From Ascaphus truei (lineage: Eukaryota > Chordata > Amphibia > Anura > Ascaphidae): a stretch of DNA of 64,000 bases. The DNA is taken from positions 94,170 through 158,169 of the forward strand of contig WSYH01000855.1 in assembly GCA_036426205.1 (NCBI GenBank), written 5' to 3'. The notes below the pieces were generated by a model that was not told where the DNA came from, ran no database searches, and saw only the letters and a list, made by a program, of their open reading frames with translations. Positions 1 through 13,009 of this stretch are shown in pieces (within the stretch, counting starts at the first letter, position 1; each line of letters opens with the position of its first letter). Made by a program: the position numbers and the translations under genes.

Positions 1-595
1 CACTTTCTTTGCAGTGACTCAACACTCAGCAATTGGCTTTGAAAAAAACCTTTTTTTTTCCTATAGGGCAATTTTACACACCAGCATTGTGTTTGCTAAA
101 AATTCCCTGCTTCAGCAGTCTTGTATCAATTTTCACACTTTTCTGCATATACCCATTCACAGCTGGTAGCTATGGGGCTGTGGCAACCTTTTTTCAAAAT
201 CAGTATCACTCGTGGGTCACATCGTATTCACTGCTTCAGCAAACTTTTGAAAACAACACACATCCCTTTCCAAGGGCTGACTCATCTTCTTGAACCTGAC
301 TATGGCTGAAAGGCAAAACCCCTATTTCAATGACCATATACCTTGTGATAGGCAATAAGTTTTAGCTCTCAGCAGTCTCTCTCTCTTGGGATTAGGGTAA
401 AGAGTCACCTGTGTTTTGTAAGTTTTCTGCAGGTAAGTCGTGCAGTGGTGTTCCCTTTAATCTGATCTTGCTGCATGAGGTTTTTTTTTTTAGTTTCTCA
501 GACGTTGTAGGCAAAAAAGCATAACAAAAAATTTCACATTAAAAATCTCCGTCCTTTTAACTACAAAGACACCTCTTCTCCACATCGGAACCATA
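1..595 (-). mobile_element. Leader region of an LTR element (copy A)
   Basis: This stretch closely matches 18570-19202, the untranslated leader just inside the 5' LTR of the complete element at 13513-19812. The shared part includes the text around the primer-binding site and a poly-T run. The element is read on the minus strand, so its body lies beyond the left edge of the window. Short ORFs here have no family resemblance and I treat them as chance. Confidence 0.8.
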
Positions 596-1211
596 TGTGG
601 ATGGACTTCAAGGACGTTCACAGAGGTACACAATTAGGAGGCTTTATAATGTGAAATTATAATAGGCTTTATTGTGCCTGTTCCTTTTCATCAGGAAATT
701 ATCCAAACACAGGGGGGGAACAAAGCTTCCATTCACTTGGGAGTATTTCTAGTGAAATCCTATGCCATTAGTTCACATCTCCCTTAGTCAAGCAGTTCTC
801 GCAGCCCAAAAACATATAGCATGAAAATAAGCAGATATAAGCAGTCTCTTAAGAATAAAAGTCTTATCTGTTTCTTGGAGGGAAAATCACACTTCCTGGT
901 TCAGCTTCAGGTGCAGTAGTTTTCCCTGTGCCTTGAATTCAGCTCTGCTGTGCAGAGCTCAAGACCTCTCAGCTCCAGAGATCTGGGTTTCTTTTGGTCA
1001 GTCTCTCCTGGGACTCAAGAACCTCTGCTCTGTCTCTCCAAAGGTCAGCTCTCAGTCAGAGCTAGGGAGGAGTTACTTCCTGTCTCAAAGGCAGGCTTTT
1101 TCTACTACCTGTAATCAGGCAGGTGGTGCTAGTTAATTTGCTACCAGCAGTTAACTACCACACTGCTGGATTAGAGGCACCTTTGTGAACAGGGATAAGT
1201 CCCCTGTTACA
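596..1211 (-). repeat. LTR of the coiled-coil LTR family (copy A)
   Basis: It begins TGTGG and ends TTACA on the plus strand and matches the two 610-bp LTRs at 13513-14122 and 19203-19812, with a few small indels near its left end. Read on the minus strand it starts TGTAACAGGGGACTTATCCC. It is the 5' LTR of an element running off the left edge. Confidence 0.85.
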
Positions 1212-1277
1212 AACCCCCTTAGAGGTGGTGCTGTTTGCGGGCAGAAAAGGGCATTTATCACCTAAAAAATATAAATA

Positions 1278-1505
1278 CAGCTCAACCCCCTTTTAACTCT
1301 GTGCTTGGGGTCCAAAGAATCACATCGCGTTATAAGCGGATCACATTGGAAATAATGTACAATTGTATGCATTGTACAATAGTATTTAAGATACCAATAA
1401 TCGTGTTGTAAAGTATTCATCAATACGAAAATTGGGAGCCACGTGGGCATCGCGTTATAAGCGGATTCGCGTTGTAACAGATCGCGTTATAATGGGGTTG
1501 AGCTG
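1278..1505. mobile_element. Tc1/mariner-type MITE with TA target duplication
   Basis: The terminal inverted repeat CAGCTCAACCCC is mirrored at the right end as GGGGTTGAGCTG, and TA flanks both sides. The interior is non-coding and repeats the string CGCGTTATAAGCGGA near both ends. Length, TIR and TA duplication fit a non-autonomous Tc1/mariner derivative. No transposase is present. Confidence 0.8.
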
Positions 1506-1989
1506 TATTTGGTAGAATGATAGTGTGTTGGTTAATTGTGTTACCCATGCTGGCTCTCAAGACCGCCCCTGTCGTATTTTCAGATACAGATAATGGTTAT
1601 ATGTAGGTAAAGCAATGTAGTCTGTATGAAAATGTAATGACCTCTACTTTATGTATCAGGGCAAAAAAGTCATGTCTGTGGTTGGACTCTGACATTAAGA
1701 AGGGGGGACTCTTCATTCTAAGGGCGTATTCATCAAGCTGCAAGAATGGAGAAAACACTTCTGCCGTATTCATGAAACAGTTCCTGCATGTCCAAACCGT
1801 GCAAAAATGGCATTTTAGGTAACTATTTGGTTGTGGTTGTGCTAATCAGAGTGGAATGGAAATGTTGTATGAAAAGGAGGAAATCTTGCAAAATGTAGTT
1901 ACTGAGATACAAAATTACATTTCGCAGGGAACGTCTCAGCTGGAGATTTCGCTTCAACCAGGCAATGCAATATTGTGAATTTCATGTAC

Positions 1990-2536
1990 AGTAGGAGGAG
2001 AAAGATAAGGTATGAGAGAGAAAGACAGGGGGAGAGATACAGAGAAAGAGAGAAAGAGACACAGGAAGAGAGGGAGAGAGAGACAGAGGGAGAGAGACGG
2101 AGAGAGAGACAGAGAGAGGGTGAGAGAGAGGGAAAGAAGGAGAGATGGAGAGATAAGGGGACAGAGACAGAAAGAAATAGAGTGAGTGAGAAAGAGAGAC
2201 GGGGGAGAGGGACAGGGGGAGAGGGACAGAGAGGGAGAGAGAAACGGAGAGTGACAGGCACGGAGAGAGAGAGAGGGGGAGAGAGACAAAGACAAGGGGA
2301 GAGAGGTAGAGCGACAGAGAGTGAGACAGAGAGAAAGAGACATAGACAGGGAGAGTGAGAGGGAGATAGAGGGAGAGAGACATGGGGAGAGGGCGAGAGC
2401 CAGGAAGAGAGACAGAGAGAGAGAGATGGAGAAGAGGGGGAGAGAGACGTGGAGAGCGAGCAAGACAGGGAGAGTGAGAAACGGAGAGAGAGAAAAGTAT
2501 TTTTAGGTACATAAGTAAAAAGGGACATTATTATTA

Positions 2537-2573
<37 letters not shown>

Positions 2574-2575
2574 GG
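1990..2575. repeat. Purine-rich GA microsatellite followed by an ATT repeat
   Basis: From about 1990 to 2505 the plus strand is nearly all G and A (imperfect GAGA/GGGAGA), which creates long open frames on both strands rich in Ser/Leu or Arg/Glu. From 2527 to 2573 it becomes a run of ATT triplets. The open frames are composition artefacts. Confidence 0.9.
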
Positions 2576-2984
2576 ACGGGCAGATTCGTGGGTTTAAAAT
2601 CCGAACTTTGTTAACTACCAAGGTCATTAGGAAGTTTTCAAATGTAAGCAAAATTTGAGTCAAAACCTAAGAAATATTTCTGTAATTCTTTTCTTCTTCT
2701 TCAATAAACTGAGCAAACTTTTAGGTTTGCAAACAAACAAAATTGCAAAGATTTACGAACGAGTTTGACAGATTCTTAAAAAAATTGCTGCTTTTTTGGA
2801 GTTTTTTTCCAGAATTAAAAAAAATTGAGTTCTGGCAAAATGTAAACACTGCTTAAAAAAACAAAAAAGAAACAGGGAAAGTGCCCACCCTTAAATATTA
2901 TAACGGGGTCCCTCTCTCTCTTTTGATATGGGGAGTGACAGGTGGAGGAACTAAACATGTGCACGATTTGTAAATCTATAGATA

Positions 2985-3067
2985 TAGATATATACACATA
3001 TATACACATATATACACAAGGGGATGTGTCAAATTCTGCCCATGGTGACATGTTCACTTATAGTGCA

Positions 3068-3105
<38 letters not shown>

Positions 3106-3108
3106 CAC

Positions 3109-3160
<52 letters not shown>

Positions 3161-3185
3161 TATATATACTATATATACTATGGTG
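2985..3185. repeat. Compound CA/AT microsatellite
   Basis: Short TATACACA units (about 2990-3017) are followed by a CA run (3068-3104) and a long AT run (3108-3180). Frames across it are not genes. Confidence 0.9.
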
Positions 3186-3336
3186 AGTTTATTCAGCTTA
3201 TCTATCTGCAGTATGTGGCACCTTTCTTGATCAATATGAAGGTTATTCATAGATTTTGTGCTTTTGAGACCAGAAAGGTCACATCTTCACATGTGATCTT
3301 TTATCCAGCCTCCTCAATCCTTATTTCCTTACCCTT

Positions 3337-3445
3337 GCTGGCCTTACTAAGGCACTGGCCTGTGAAACAAGAGAACTAGGTTCAAGACCTTCTGTAGGTG
3401 CCTTTGGCAAGTCATCTTCTCGCCTTGTGCCCCAGGCAGCAATAT
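3337..3445 (+). repeat. Degenerate tRNA/CORE-type SINE
   Basis: The segment contains an altered polymerase III B box (AGGTTCAAGACC) followed by a relic of the SINE body text (TTGGCAAGTCATCTTC) that is far better preserved at 29230-29460. Both ends are eroded. Confidence 0.5.
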
Positions 3446-3809
3446 TGAATTGAAAGCATTTGGGTCTGAAGTTCACTGTACATATATTGCTATATCACGC
3501 AAAGTACTGGAAGCTTCAGCAATAAATAAGAACAATAACAATGGGAAGTCAATTATGTTAGAGAATTATAATATTTATTGAATAGAATAAATTATATATT
3601 CTAATATTTACGTTTGCAACCTGAAAACAATGCTTTAAGTTATTCATGTGATATTTGTAACTTGAAACACAATTGCAGTGTATTAAAACTACATAGATAA
3701 ATAAGGATGGATTAAAACAAGGTTATAACCTAAGAGAACCAACATGTCCATCAGTATAAACAGGGAACGGTCTGCTAATTAAGAAATATTGAAGTGCACC
3801 AGGTTAAAC

Positions 3810-4134
3810 CAGCGGTGTGCACACACGCCCTGCGCTGCGCCCCCCTACCTGCTCTGCTCCTCTGTCGCGCCCCCCTCCTCACCTCTAATGTTGCGTCAAA
3901 TTACGCTGCGGAGTCATGTAACATCACGTGACCCGCTGCGTCATTTGACGTCACGTCTCCATGGTAACGGGCGTCATTTGACGGCGCGTTGTCATAGAGA
4001 CGCGTGACTGGAGACAGGTTATTACGTTTTCAGAGGCCTCGCCCTCTCAGCGCGGGACCTCTGTAAACACTGCGCCCACCCAGAAAAGTCTCACGCCCCC
4101 CTGGGGGGTGCGCCCCCCAGTTTGCGCACCGCTG
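3810..4134. mobile_element. hAT-type MITE with 8-bp target duplication
   Basis: The element is bounded by an exact 8-bp duplication, GGTTAAAC, at 3802-3809 and 4135-4142. Its ends are inverted: CAGCGGTG at the left and CACCGCTG at the right. An 8-bp TSD and CAG-type ends are typical of the hAT superfamily. The interior is CpG-rich and non-coding. A related fragment lies at 59925-60058. Confidence 0.88.
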
Positions 4135-4142
4135 GGTTAAAC

Positions 4143-5270
4143 TGTTCATTACTGGGAGAATTTAAAAACAAACAAGGACATACAGAACAAGCACAACGTG
4201 TTGTGGTCTACGTGTCCCTTTGCTGCAAAAATGGAGCAAATTTGGTGCAAAAAAAAGTTATCAAATGAAAAATATCCAGTTGCCCCAATATGACCTTGAC
4301 TATAAAAATATTCTAAACAGTGTGCTCAACCTAAAGCTACAACGTGATAATTGTAATGTAAAAATAATGAGTGATAATATACCTCTAATGTGAAATGAAA
4401 TATAAATAAAAATGTGATACAATCCCAAATTCAACCATAAAGTAAATTGTGAGATGGCAGCCTTAGAACAATATAAAACAAGTCTATCCAGCGACTTGTA
4501 CCAACAAATTGAACAAACAAACAATAAAGTCCTGGCGCAAAATATCACAGAGAATACCAGTCCTTCCTTTAGAAAAGATGGGGAGGGTAGAGGAAAAATG
4601 GAGTCCAGGACAGTCCTGATCACACTGTTCCATTTTCTGTATTCTCTTGTTAATGTGCCTTGATCCCAATGCTCTGCAAAGATAAAATACAAAAAAACAA
4701 AAAACCATTGCGCAGTATCCTCTGAGTAATGGAAACTCCTCTCCCCAGCCACTAGCTACTTACAGCAAAGCCGCAGGGAATGAGTGTTTATTGGTATCTT
4801 TATCTTTAGTTTCAGGTTACTGCAGTCAACACTGGATCACTCTGCGCCACGTCTTGTCCTCAGGTATCTATTCTAGCACTCAGATTCAAAGTGCCCAGAA
4901 GATATAGAAAACAAACATGGTGCAAATACCGCTAATATGTAATTTATTAAAATGACATGACAAAACACCACAAGGTGTCACACTCGCATTTGCAATGTGA
5001 TGGTTGAACCATCTACAACGTGCCGTCCGCTGCCTGTAAGTTCCAAGCTGCATACACTAGTAGCTGGGGTTGGATCCCTTCCTCCCTCCTTCTCGCAGCC
5101 GCGACTCCAATTAGATCCTCCCCCTGATGGCAAGACTACTAGGCTGCTGCTCTCTTCCTATGTGCACGGAGTGATGTCACCAATAAGCTCCACCCTCCAT
5201 GATCTAATTGGAGTTGCATTTTTCCTACATCAATCCCAAGCAATAAAAATGCATTTACAGGCAACTTCAT
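4143..5270. other. Unassigned intergenic sequence
   Basis: I see no gene or clean element border. An open frame on the minus strand at 4300-4752 has no recognisable motif. The GC-rich part around 5030-5220 resembles the promoter-like ends of dispersed retroelements, but I cannot name it. Confidence 0.4.
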
Positions 5271-5324
5271 TACCTTAGCGGCTGACCGATAAGGCAATGA
5301 AGGGGTTAACTTCACGTGCCATAT

Positions 5325-5552
5325 TTATTGTGGGTAGCATGGGTGAGTGAAGGTGGTATTTGGCCCTTGGTGGGTGTTTAGGCCTTGTGGGAGGGGGGGG
5401 GGGTTGCGGGTAGAGATAGCCCCTTCATTACCATAGCGTTTAATACGCTAAGGTAATGAAGGGGTTAATCCCACCCGCTACCCGCCCGGTAGGCCTAAAC
5501 ATCCATCCTTGGGGCTACTACCCCCTTCACCCAATCCCTCTACCCACAATAA
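5325..5552. repeat. Large imperfect foldback (palindrome)
   Basis: The two arms (about 5325-5442 and 5450-5552) are reverse complements over roughly 100 bp, centred near 5446. The core pairs CCCCTTCATTACCATAGCG with CGCTAAGGTAATGAAGGGG, and outward both arms share TAGGCCTAAAC-like and CTACCCACAATA-like text. A related shorter palindrome lies at 5832-5886. This looks like a foldback element or a repeat family with palindromic ends. Confidence 0.75.
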
Positions 5553-5831
5553 AAAAAATACACACAAGATCCCTACTACCCACCTCCTCTATCCCCAACA
5601 ACCCCCACAATACATACAGTACAGTAATAGGCAAAATTACTATTATCCACATATGGATAATAGTGCATTTTCCCATTATAAAATCAAACATTAGACAGCC
5701 AGCATAAATAAAGTAAATAAAACGTTCTACTTACCCCTGTCATCATGAAGGGCATCCTCGTCAGCATACTCCAGGTCCATATCCTCCATTGCCAGCAAAA
5801 GTACAAGAAAAAAATACAATCTAATGGCCCT

Positions 5832-5886
5832 TAACCCCTTAATCACCTTAGTGATTAATAACCGCTATAGTAATTAAGGGTTAACA
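5832..5886. repeat. Short palindrome related to the 5.4-kb foldback
   Basis: The sequence TTAACCCCTTAATCACC is mirrored by AATTAAGGGTTAA about 30 bp further on. It has the same general design as the core at 5424-5470. Confidence 0.65.
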
Positions 5887-6367
5887 CTTTCCCCTGATAC
5901 CCACCAGGGAGGCCTAACCACCCACACCGGACACACTATACCCACCCTCTACCCATTGATTGGAACAGTGGTATATAATACCCATATAATATGGGCATGA
6001 TAAGCCACTATAGCAGTCAATGGTCAATGGTCAACCTAATAAAAATAATTAAGGCCAAAAATATACAATTATAAAAGAAATACACAGGCACCTAACACCC
6101 CAACAATAAAAGAACTATGAGTACCGGTTTGACCAGGACAGTACTGTAATTGATCACTTGTCCTGGTGTCCCGAAGGGGTGAGTAAAATGTCTCAAAACC
6201 AGAACACATTGTTGTGTTATTTCAGTTCCCAGATGTGACCCGGCTTCCAATACAACCTCCTCCACCATCAACGTCGGGCGTTGGCCCACCCCCGGTAGTC
6301 GGGCACAATGTCCACATCTGCTTGTGGGATCTGAGGCCTTCCCAGTCCCCCCTCAAAGGTAAAATGT

Positions 6368-6840
6368 ATGTGTGTGTTTTTGTTGGGTGTATCTTGAGGG
6401 AGAGCTGTGTATGTGTCTTGGGGGGAACTGTGTGTTTGTCTTGGGGGGAAGCAGTGTGTGTGTGTCTCGGGGAGAGCTGTGTGTGTCATGGGGGGAGATG
6501 TGTGTGTCTTGGGGGATCTGTGTGGATGAGTCTTGGTGGAGAGCTGTCGTTGTGTCTGAAGGGGAGGTGTGTGTGTCTTGGGATGGAGAAGGTGTGTGTG
6601 TTTCTTGGAGGGAGGTGTGTTTTTTTCTTGGGGGAGCTGTGTATTGGGGGGGTCACTGTGTGTGTCTTGGGGGAGTTTCTTGGGGGAAGGTGTGTGTGTC
6701 TGTCGGTGGAGGAGGTGTGTGTGATTCTTGGAGGGAAATGTGTGTTTGATTCTTGGGGTGGTGGTGTGTGTGATTCATGGGGTGAGGTGTGTGTGAGGAG
6801 GGGGGCATTGAGTGAGTTAGTGAAAGAGGGGGTGTAAGAG
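6368..6840. repeat. GT-rich minisatellite
   Basis: Units of about 20-30 bp built on TGTGTGTCTTGGGGG are repeated with variation. They open long frames with Cys/Val/Gly-rich translations (6214-6837 and 6372-6749) that reflect the repeat and not a protein. A GA/GT-rich stretch continues to about 6955. Confidence 0.85.
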
Positions 6841-6959
6841 GTGGTGGAGTGAGAGGGAGAGGGGGGAAAATGATAGAGAGGGGAAAGAGAGATGAGGCTG
6901 GAGTGAGTGGGTGAGAGAGAGGGGTGTGTGAGTGAGAGAGGGGTGCGTGAGTGTGAGAT

Positions 6960-9900
6960 GATTAAATAATTTTGTATTTTGTCCCGTTTGTCACTTTAAA
7001 AACATGATCACCTTATTCTTCATATATGGAAAAAGAAAAATACATTATAATCTGTGCACCATGTAACTCCTTCCCAACTGCTCCAACTAACACTTCCCAA
7101 GTCGCTAGCTAGGGTACAGTAGATGTAAAAAAATTGGAGCAAAATAGTTTGAACAATACACTAGTTGCTGGATACACCGGGTTTGCACCAAAATTGCCTT
7201 GATTCATAGACCACTTGTGTTGGGTCTGTGTTTTCCTTTAGATTTGAATAACAAGTAAGAAGAACAATAATGTAAATTACTTAAAATGGTTTACATTCAA
7301 TCAATCATTAGCATCTATATATGCCTGTGTCACTTATTGAAAGAAAACCGATAATGGCAGAATGGATAGTTGTCGGCCATTGCACTGAAAATCTGAAATC
7401 CAGATGCGAGCGTCGCTTCAGCAATGAACCATCCTCCTGATGCTCCATGATTTATTATTTTCCCCATTTCTTCATTGTTTATTGTAAATATACTGCAGGG
7501 CTGCATCTCTAAAATGCAGAATGGCATACGCTGCCCTAGTAACTATGTATTTTATCAGCGGTTTATCTAGCAATGTTTGTAAAATAGGTTTAGAGTTCTG
7601 GAGTGCAATTTCTGCCCATCGGTCAAAGATACTGTATGTGCTGATACGACATTTTGAGATTCTAAATGATCTTAGAAGTCATCTATTTATAATAGATATA
7701 TACATAACAAATTAATTGTATTAAAATATTGCAAACATCATGATCGGAGTAAATGGACAAGAAATGCCTTAATAAAATAAATAGTTACGAAAACCATCCC
7801 ACAAATATCTAAGCATGTATTGAAAAGACAAAATTGATTAAAAGAGTCTGCAGGCTGCAAAACATAAAGACGGAGTGGAAGAAAGCTGGGAAGAAATCTC
7901 TAGTTGATTGGTTGCTAAGCAACGATACCCTTAGCTAGAGGGGTCAGGTAATATGTCCATAGGTTTGTGGTCTCATTTACTGCCCAGTTTCGCACAACAC
8001 ACGCTGTACTAAACTTAGTATTTGAGCCTTTATTCCTCTTATATTATAGATCATCACAGCAGATAGCAATGTTATTAGAGCTGCTTTGGATTCTATAACA
8101 GGTTATTTAGGCAGCTGAAACCTTCCGTGCTGGTTGCTCAGTAACTCATTCATATGATTATGAGACATGTTTTATATTATTTTACTGATGAGTTGTATCG
8201 GTAACATAGCTCACGTCAGGGTTATCCAACTAGAGGTCCCAAAGGGGATTTAAACCTGCCCAAGACACTGACAATGTGTTCCTTGACATTATCTAAACTC
8301 AACCAACAACAATACCTATGTTGTCATTATTTGAATTACATTTTTCCCCTTTTCATTTATTTCCATTTAGAGAATGTTAATTGAAACACATGGCAGTATG
8401 TTGATTAATAGTAGTTTAGACTAGTAAGATCTTTCCATGTTTGATTGTATGGGTTTCTACTGTACATCAAGTGGTGTGAAGTCTAGGAACTGCAGTATAG
8501 TTCATATTGGACCATTGACATTGGCATGGTCACTGTGTTGGCATACATAGAAAATTTAAAAGAGGCTAAGGCTTTGGGTTGTTGTACCTACAGTTCATTT
8601 TGTTTTTAAAAAAATTGCGCTTATTTTAATATTTTCTCATACAGTATTTGAGAAAACACTCATTAGTGTACACTCCTGTTTAGTTTGCGTATATACAGTA
8701 TATCACCATTTGCAATCAATGTTGCGAAACTGGCAACATTCCCTAGGAACTTCTTTCTGTCTCTTGGGTGCATTTATGCGCCGGGGGAATTTCTCTTTTT
8801 AAGAAAGATGCGCCTTAAGAATGTTGATGATTTAACAAAAATGTCACAAACGGCAAAAGCCCAATATTTGCCAGTTTCGTGAACTTGTGCGAAGGTTTCA
8901 CATATCTCTAGGCATGAAGATGGTCGGAGTTGTGGTACTTTACCAAAATGTTGTCTTTTAAAAAATATTTTTGTTAAAGTTAATTTACAATTTTCACTGC
9001 TTTTGTTATTTTGAACGCTACGGGGAGTCCTCATTTTCACTAACCATACAATCAAAAATCACCCCCTTTGTAGCAATTTCAATCTCAATTCCTTTCATCC
9101 TAATGGGATTCCATATGTTCCATTTGAAATCTTTTATATCCCTTGGCCTGGTCTGTATAATTATCCACCTCAAAACTACCAGCAAGAGATCTACTACTAA
9201 TTTGCGCAGCCTTTTCTGTAAATTAATCTCTACCTTTTATCACGTTGGGTTCCTCCTAATGTAGGGCAAATGACATTGCTAAAAAAATATATCTACTTAT
9301 TTTCTCAAATAATTTATCTTGTTTGTTACAACGTCATTTCTAGAAGTACGTGGTTTGATCATATTCCTAAAACGGCTTTATAAAGATGAAAATATTTATT
9401 TTAAGCTGTGAGGCCTTTTTATGGATCGGAAGGAGAGGTTTTTGAGATATGATAGATGTGTACTAAACTGAAACCACACAGATTCTTCTGCAACACAACA
9501 AGAAGGAAATATTTATACCAAAATGGATATTAAAAGGGGGAGAGATGCTCTTTAGAGCGTTGAACAGTGTAACAGTGACCGAATTAGCGCAAGGTACATT
9601 AGTAGAAGCTTAGCGTCAGCAGTGAGGGGGAATACGAAGTATAAAGAGTTGGATACTTTGTTACAAATCGTGACAAGATTCAATAACACCAATATCTTGG
9701 CCCACACACATGTCTTTTTCTCTTGATGTTTTTTATTTTATTTTTAAACCCCTTTTGAGAGTCAGTAAGGATAGGTCCAAAAATAAGTGTTATGCTTGGG
9801 CACAGGGCAGTGTTACATGAGTTATGGATTTTAGCTCAGATATGGTGAATCGGCAGTGATTCATTTGGAAAGCTGGTTTGATTTCCCCAGTGCAGATGCG

Positions 9901-10868
9901 TTTCTTGTGCTTTATGATGTGTTCCATTTGTTGGATTAGATGAAAGATGCATGTTGATGTTCTGGTTTTGAGCTGGGGGGGTGGTGCTTGTATTTGATGC
10001 ATATTTGTTTGAATGCTTTGCATTTTGATTCTTCCTGTATTTCTGTTGTCTGGTTTTCATATCAGCTTGTATGAGAGGTTGGGAGGCTGTCTGTTATCAT
10101 TAGTGGTTCAGGGGATATAGTAGGCTATGTACTAACATATTTGTTCAAATTTGTGTTTTGTAAAAAAATGTTAGTAATACAAACCTTCATGAAATGTGCG
10201 TCGCATGTAAGAAGATCGTTGTGTGACTTAATAAATATAACTATTATTTGTTATTTGAAATGATTCACCTTCTTCATGTTGAATACCCAATTAATACAAT
10301 TATTATGTGTATTTTGGATTTATAAATAGCATTAGTAAATACCAATTAATAGTGTAATATTATTAATAATAGACCTAAAGTGAAAATAATATATTTTTTT
10401 ACCTATATAATAAAACATCTCTGCTGCGTCAAATAATTGTTTTATTTTAAAACATATTAACTTGTCTTTTTAGGGTTTACATCAAGTTGAACTTCGGCGG
10501 ATGATTTTGAAGCATTGTCTCCTTTTTTTGGTGGGGAACGCAGCAATATTAATTTTTAGCAGATACCATTTACTACTATACACCAAGTGCATTTCTATGC
10601 ACCAAAATAAATAAAAGCAGTTTTACATTTTTCGCGTCGACAAGTTAATGTGCCGTGGTTCGTGGGCTGGGACAAGGAGCTCTTCAAGATCAGTTGTTTC
10701 GAGTTTGGTGGTTGTCTGTAGAAGAGCAAGGGTGGTTCTGGAAAGATTTCTTTCAATCTGTTCTCCTTATGGAGGGTTGACGGTAGATTCTTAGCTATTT
10801 TGTTAAATAGTGGTGACAAATAGTGCAAGCTTTCAAGACCCTAGCAACCACTAGTTAGCCATTAAAAG
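6960..10868. other. Gene-free, AT-rich unassigned sequence
   Basis: I find no coding region, RNA gene or clear transposon border. Short frames (for example 8774-9055 minus and 8971-9264 plus) show no domain and no consistent codon pattern. It may contain old decayed repeats. Confidence 0.5.
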
Positions 10869-10870
10869 TA

Positions 10871-11202
10871 CCGGCATACCCCGGTTTAAGGACACTCACT
10901 TTAAGTACACTCGTGAGTAAGGACATATCGCCCTATAGGCAAACGGCAGCTCACGCATGAGCCTGTTAGCAAGTCCTGAACAGCAATACCAGCTCCCTAC
11001 CTGTACCGAAGCTGTGCACAAGCGGGGAGACTATAGAGCCTGTTACAAATGCGTTATTTACATCAGTTATGCACGTATATGACGATTGCAGTACAGTACA
11101 TGCATCGATAAGTGGAAAATAGGTAGTGCTTCACTTTAAGTACATTTTCGCTTTACATACATGCTCTGGACCCATTGCGTACGTTAATGCGGGGTATGCC
11201 TG
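10871..11202. mobile_element. Tc1/mariner-type MITE with TA target duplication
   Basis: The left end CCGGCATACCCCGG and the right end CGGGGTATGCCTG are inverted repeats, and TA flanks the element at 10869-10870 and 11203-11204. The interior repeats the phrase ACTTTAAGTACA, near the left end and again at about 11134. It is non-coding. Confidence 0.8.
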
Positions 11203-12784
11203 TATTACTTTTACTTTAGTTCTGTCTACTCTACAGGCAACTACACAACATAGCTGAGTATTTTTAAATATCTACATTTCCCTTTTTTTTTAATTGCTGT
11301 ACCATGGTCTCACACATCTATGTCCCTTTTTGTGTCACACTTATTTACATCTATATATCCAGTCTTACTAGGATGTGAGCATTGTATAAACATGACATGC
11401 TGTTTCAGTTTTTTGTCACCTAGCCTGAAGAAGGTACATTAGTAGCCCTGAAGCATGCATTCTTTTATAACCAGTCATTAGCCATTAAAGGTATCACTTT
11501 TACCTTCCATCCACCCACAGCCTTTTCTTAAGACACTTGAACCCCTGGTGATGCCCATTGTAACTAGGAGAGAGTTGTTGTGAGGGTTCCTTACTCCATT
11601 TTTGTTATCATGCAGATAGTTTTTAAGCGCATATGGGCTTAGTTTTGTCCACTTGTTGGTGGATGTTATTGAGTGCAGCTCTAGCTCTCTTCTGTAGTTT
11701 GCAATGGGTATTTGGAAAGTTCCTTGAGGCATTCTATAATCAGTCGTTCTCTGTTTGCTTCCCGTATGTAGTTTACATTATTTATGCAACTATAATAGCC
11801 CCTAGATTTAATATTAACTACAGATTATTTTGTATTTTCTAATGTTTAGAGGTCGTTATGTTATGGCTTTATGAAGATTTGTGACTGGACTCTTTTGTGA
11901 AAACAGTCAATAGCATGAAGGTTAGTATTGCTTCCACTGCATTTCGAACAGCAGAAAAGAGGTTCAGAGAGAGACACAGAGCATAGGGGCAAAGACAGAG
12001 GCAGAAAATATAACATCTGACTGACCTGTCACTCTGTATTAATCTCTTCTCTAGTTGTATGCCAGTTCATAAGTTCTGAGTTACCCTTTATAGTTTGTCT
12101 GTTGGTAATATATATGCTGCAATCCTTACAGGGGCTCTCACCTAGACCCTCAGCTTTCTCACAGGCCCCTGACAGTTCTGCCTGCTTACTGTATATTAGC
12201 TGGAATTCCCATTCAGAAAATGGGAGCCGCAGGTGTGATAACTCACAGACAGGGGTGGAGTCCAACTTGGGTCTGTGCTATTTGGGGAGGATAATGTTTC
12301 AGCTTTGAAATACAAGTCCTTTCAACAGGTGGTCCGACTCTCCCTGGTTCCCCACAATTGACCTAATGTAGGTACATTACAAATGCATGCCAAAGTCCCT
12401 GGAAAGGCCGAAGTAAATGTCCATATATGGGCTTCCTCCTCCCTAGGCATATAATGCCTAATACAGCCCCAGTGCTTACAGCTCTCTTCTATAGACAGTG
12501 TATGAGAATAGATTGCAAACCGTGATGACATAGTGGTGAACATACATAGTACAAGCTCCCCCTCCCCCCCACCCTCAGCACAGGAGTGCCAGCAGCAGGT
12601 TCCAGTGAGGTAATATCGGGTGCTAGTGCTGCCAGAAGCACTCCAACAACCCCTCTGCCCTCCCCACCTCGCCCAAGGGTTGAACCGTGGGTTCAGAAGG
12701 AGCTGCAAGATTTCTACTACAATGGGGGACCACATCCCGCATGTATATATATATATATACCATACGATACCGGTTGAAGCACGA
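11203..12784. other. Gene-free unassigned sequence
   Basis: Nothing recognisable apart from a short AT run at 12747-12761. Frames at 12029-12265 and 12322-12735 (minus) have no identifiable motif. Confidence 0.45.
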
Positions 12785-12995
12785 CATCAAGGGACAGCAC
12801 ACAGGTAAGTTGATCACAAGTTCTTTGTATTGAAAAAGAGACACAAAAAACGACGTTTCAGTCCCCCAGTGGGACCTTTCTCGCACAAATAAAAGCATTT
12901 CGTTAGCCACAGAACGGTATCATCTATTTATTTTTTATTTTTTGATTATTGAAGCTCGGCTAACACGGTACTGATACCTCTACATATATATCTCT
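12785..12995 (-). repeat. Dispersed repeat with a decayed hammerhead-like segment
   Basis: On the minus strand this carries the phrase ACCGTTCTGTGGCTAAC, also present on the plus strand near 61860, so it belongs to a dispersed family. Around 12845-12880 (minus) GGTCCCACTGGGGGAC can form a stem and is followed by TGAAACGTCG. That is the layout of stem II plus the GAAAC core of the hammerhead ribozymes known from Penelope-like elements. The CUGAUGA box has decayed, so activity is unlikely. Confidence 0.5.
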
Positions 12996-13009
12996 TGCAT
13001 TCCCAGTAA

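Noticed and set aside
1899..2663. Long Ser/Leu-rich and Arg/Glu-rich open frames on both strands
   Set aside because: They are produced by the GA microsatellite; there is no codon bias beyond the repeat and no domain.
6214..6837. 207-residue Cys/Gly/Val-rich open frame
   Set aside because: It follows the GT-rich minisatellite and shows no secreted Cys-protein pattern.
12845..12880. Functional PLE hammerhead ribozyme on the minus strand
   Set aside because: The stem II and GAAACGTC parts are present but the CUGAUGA box has decayed, so I list it only as a relic.
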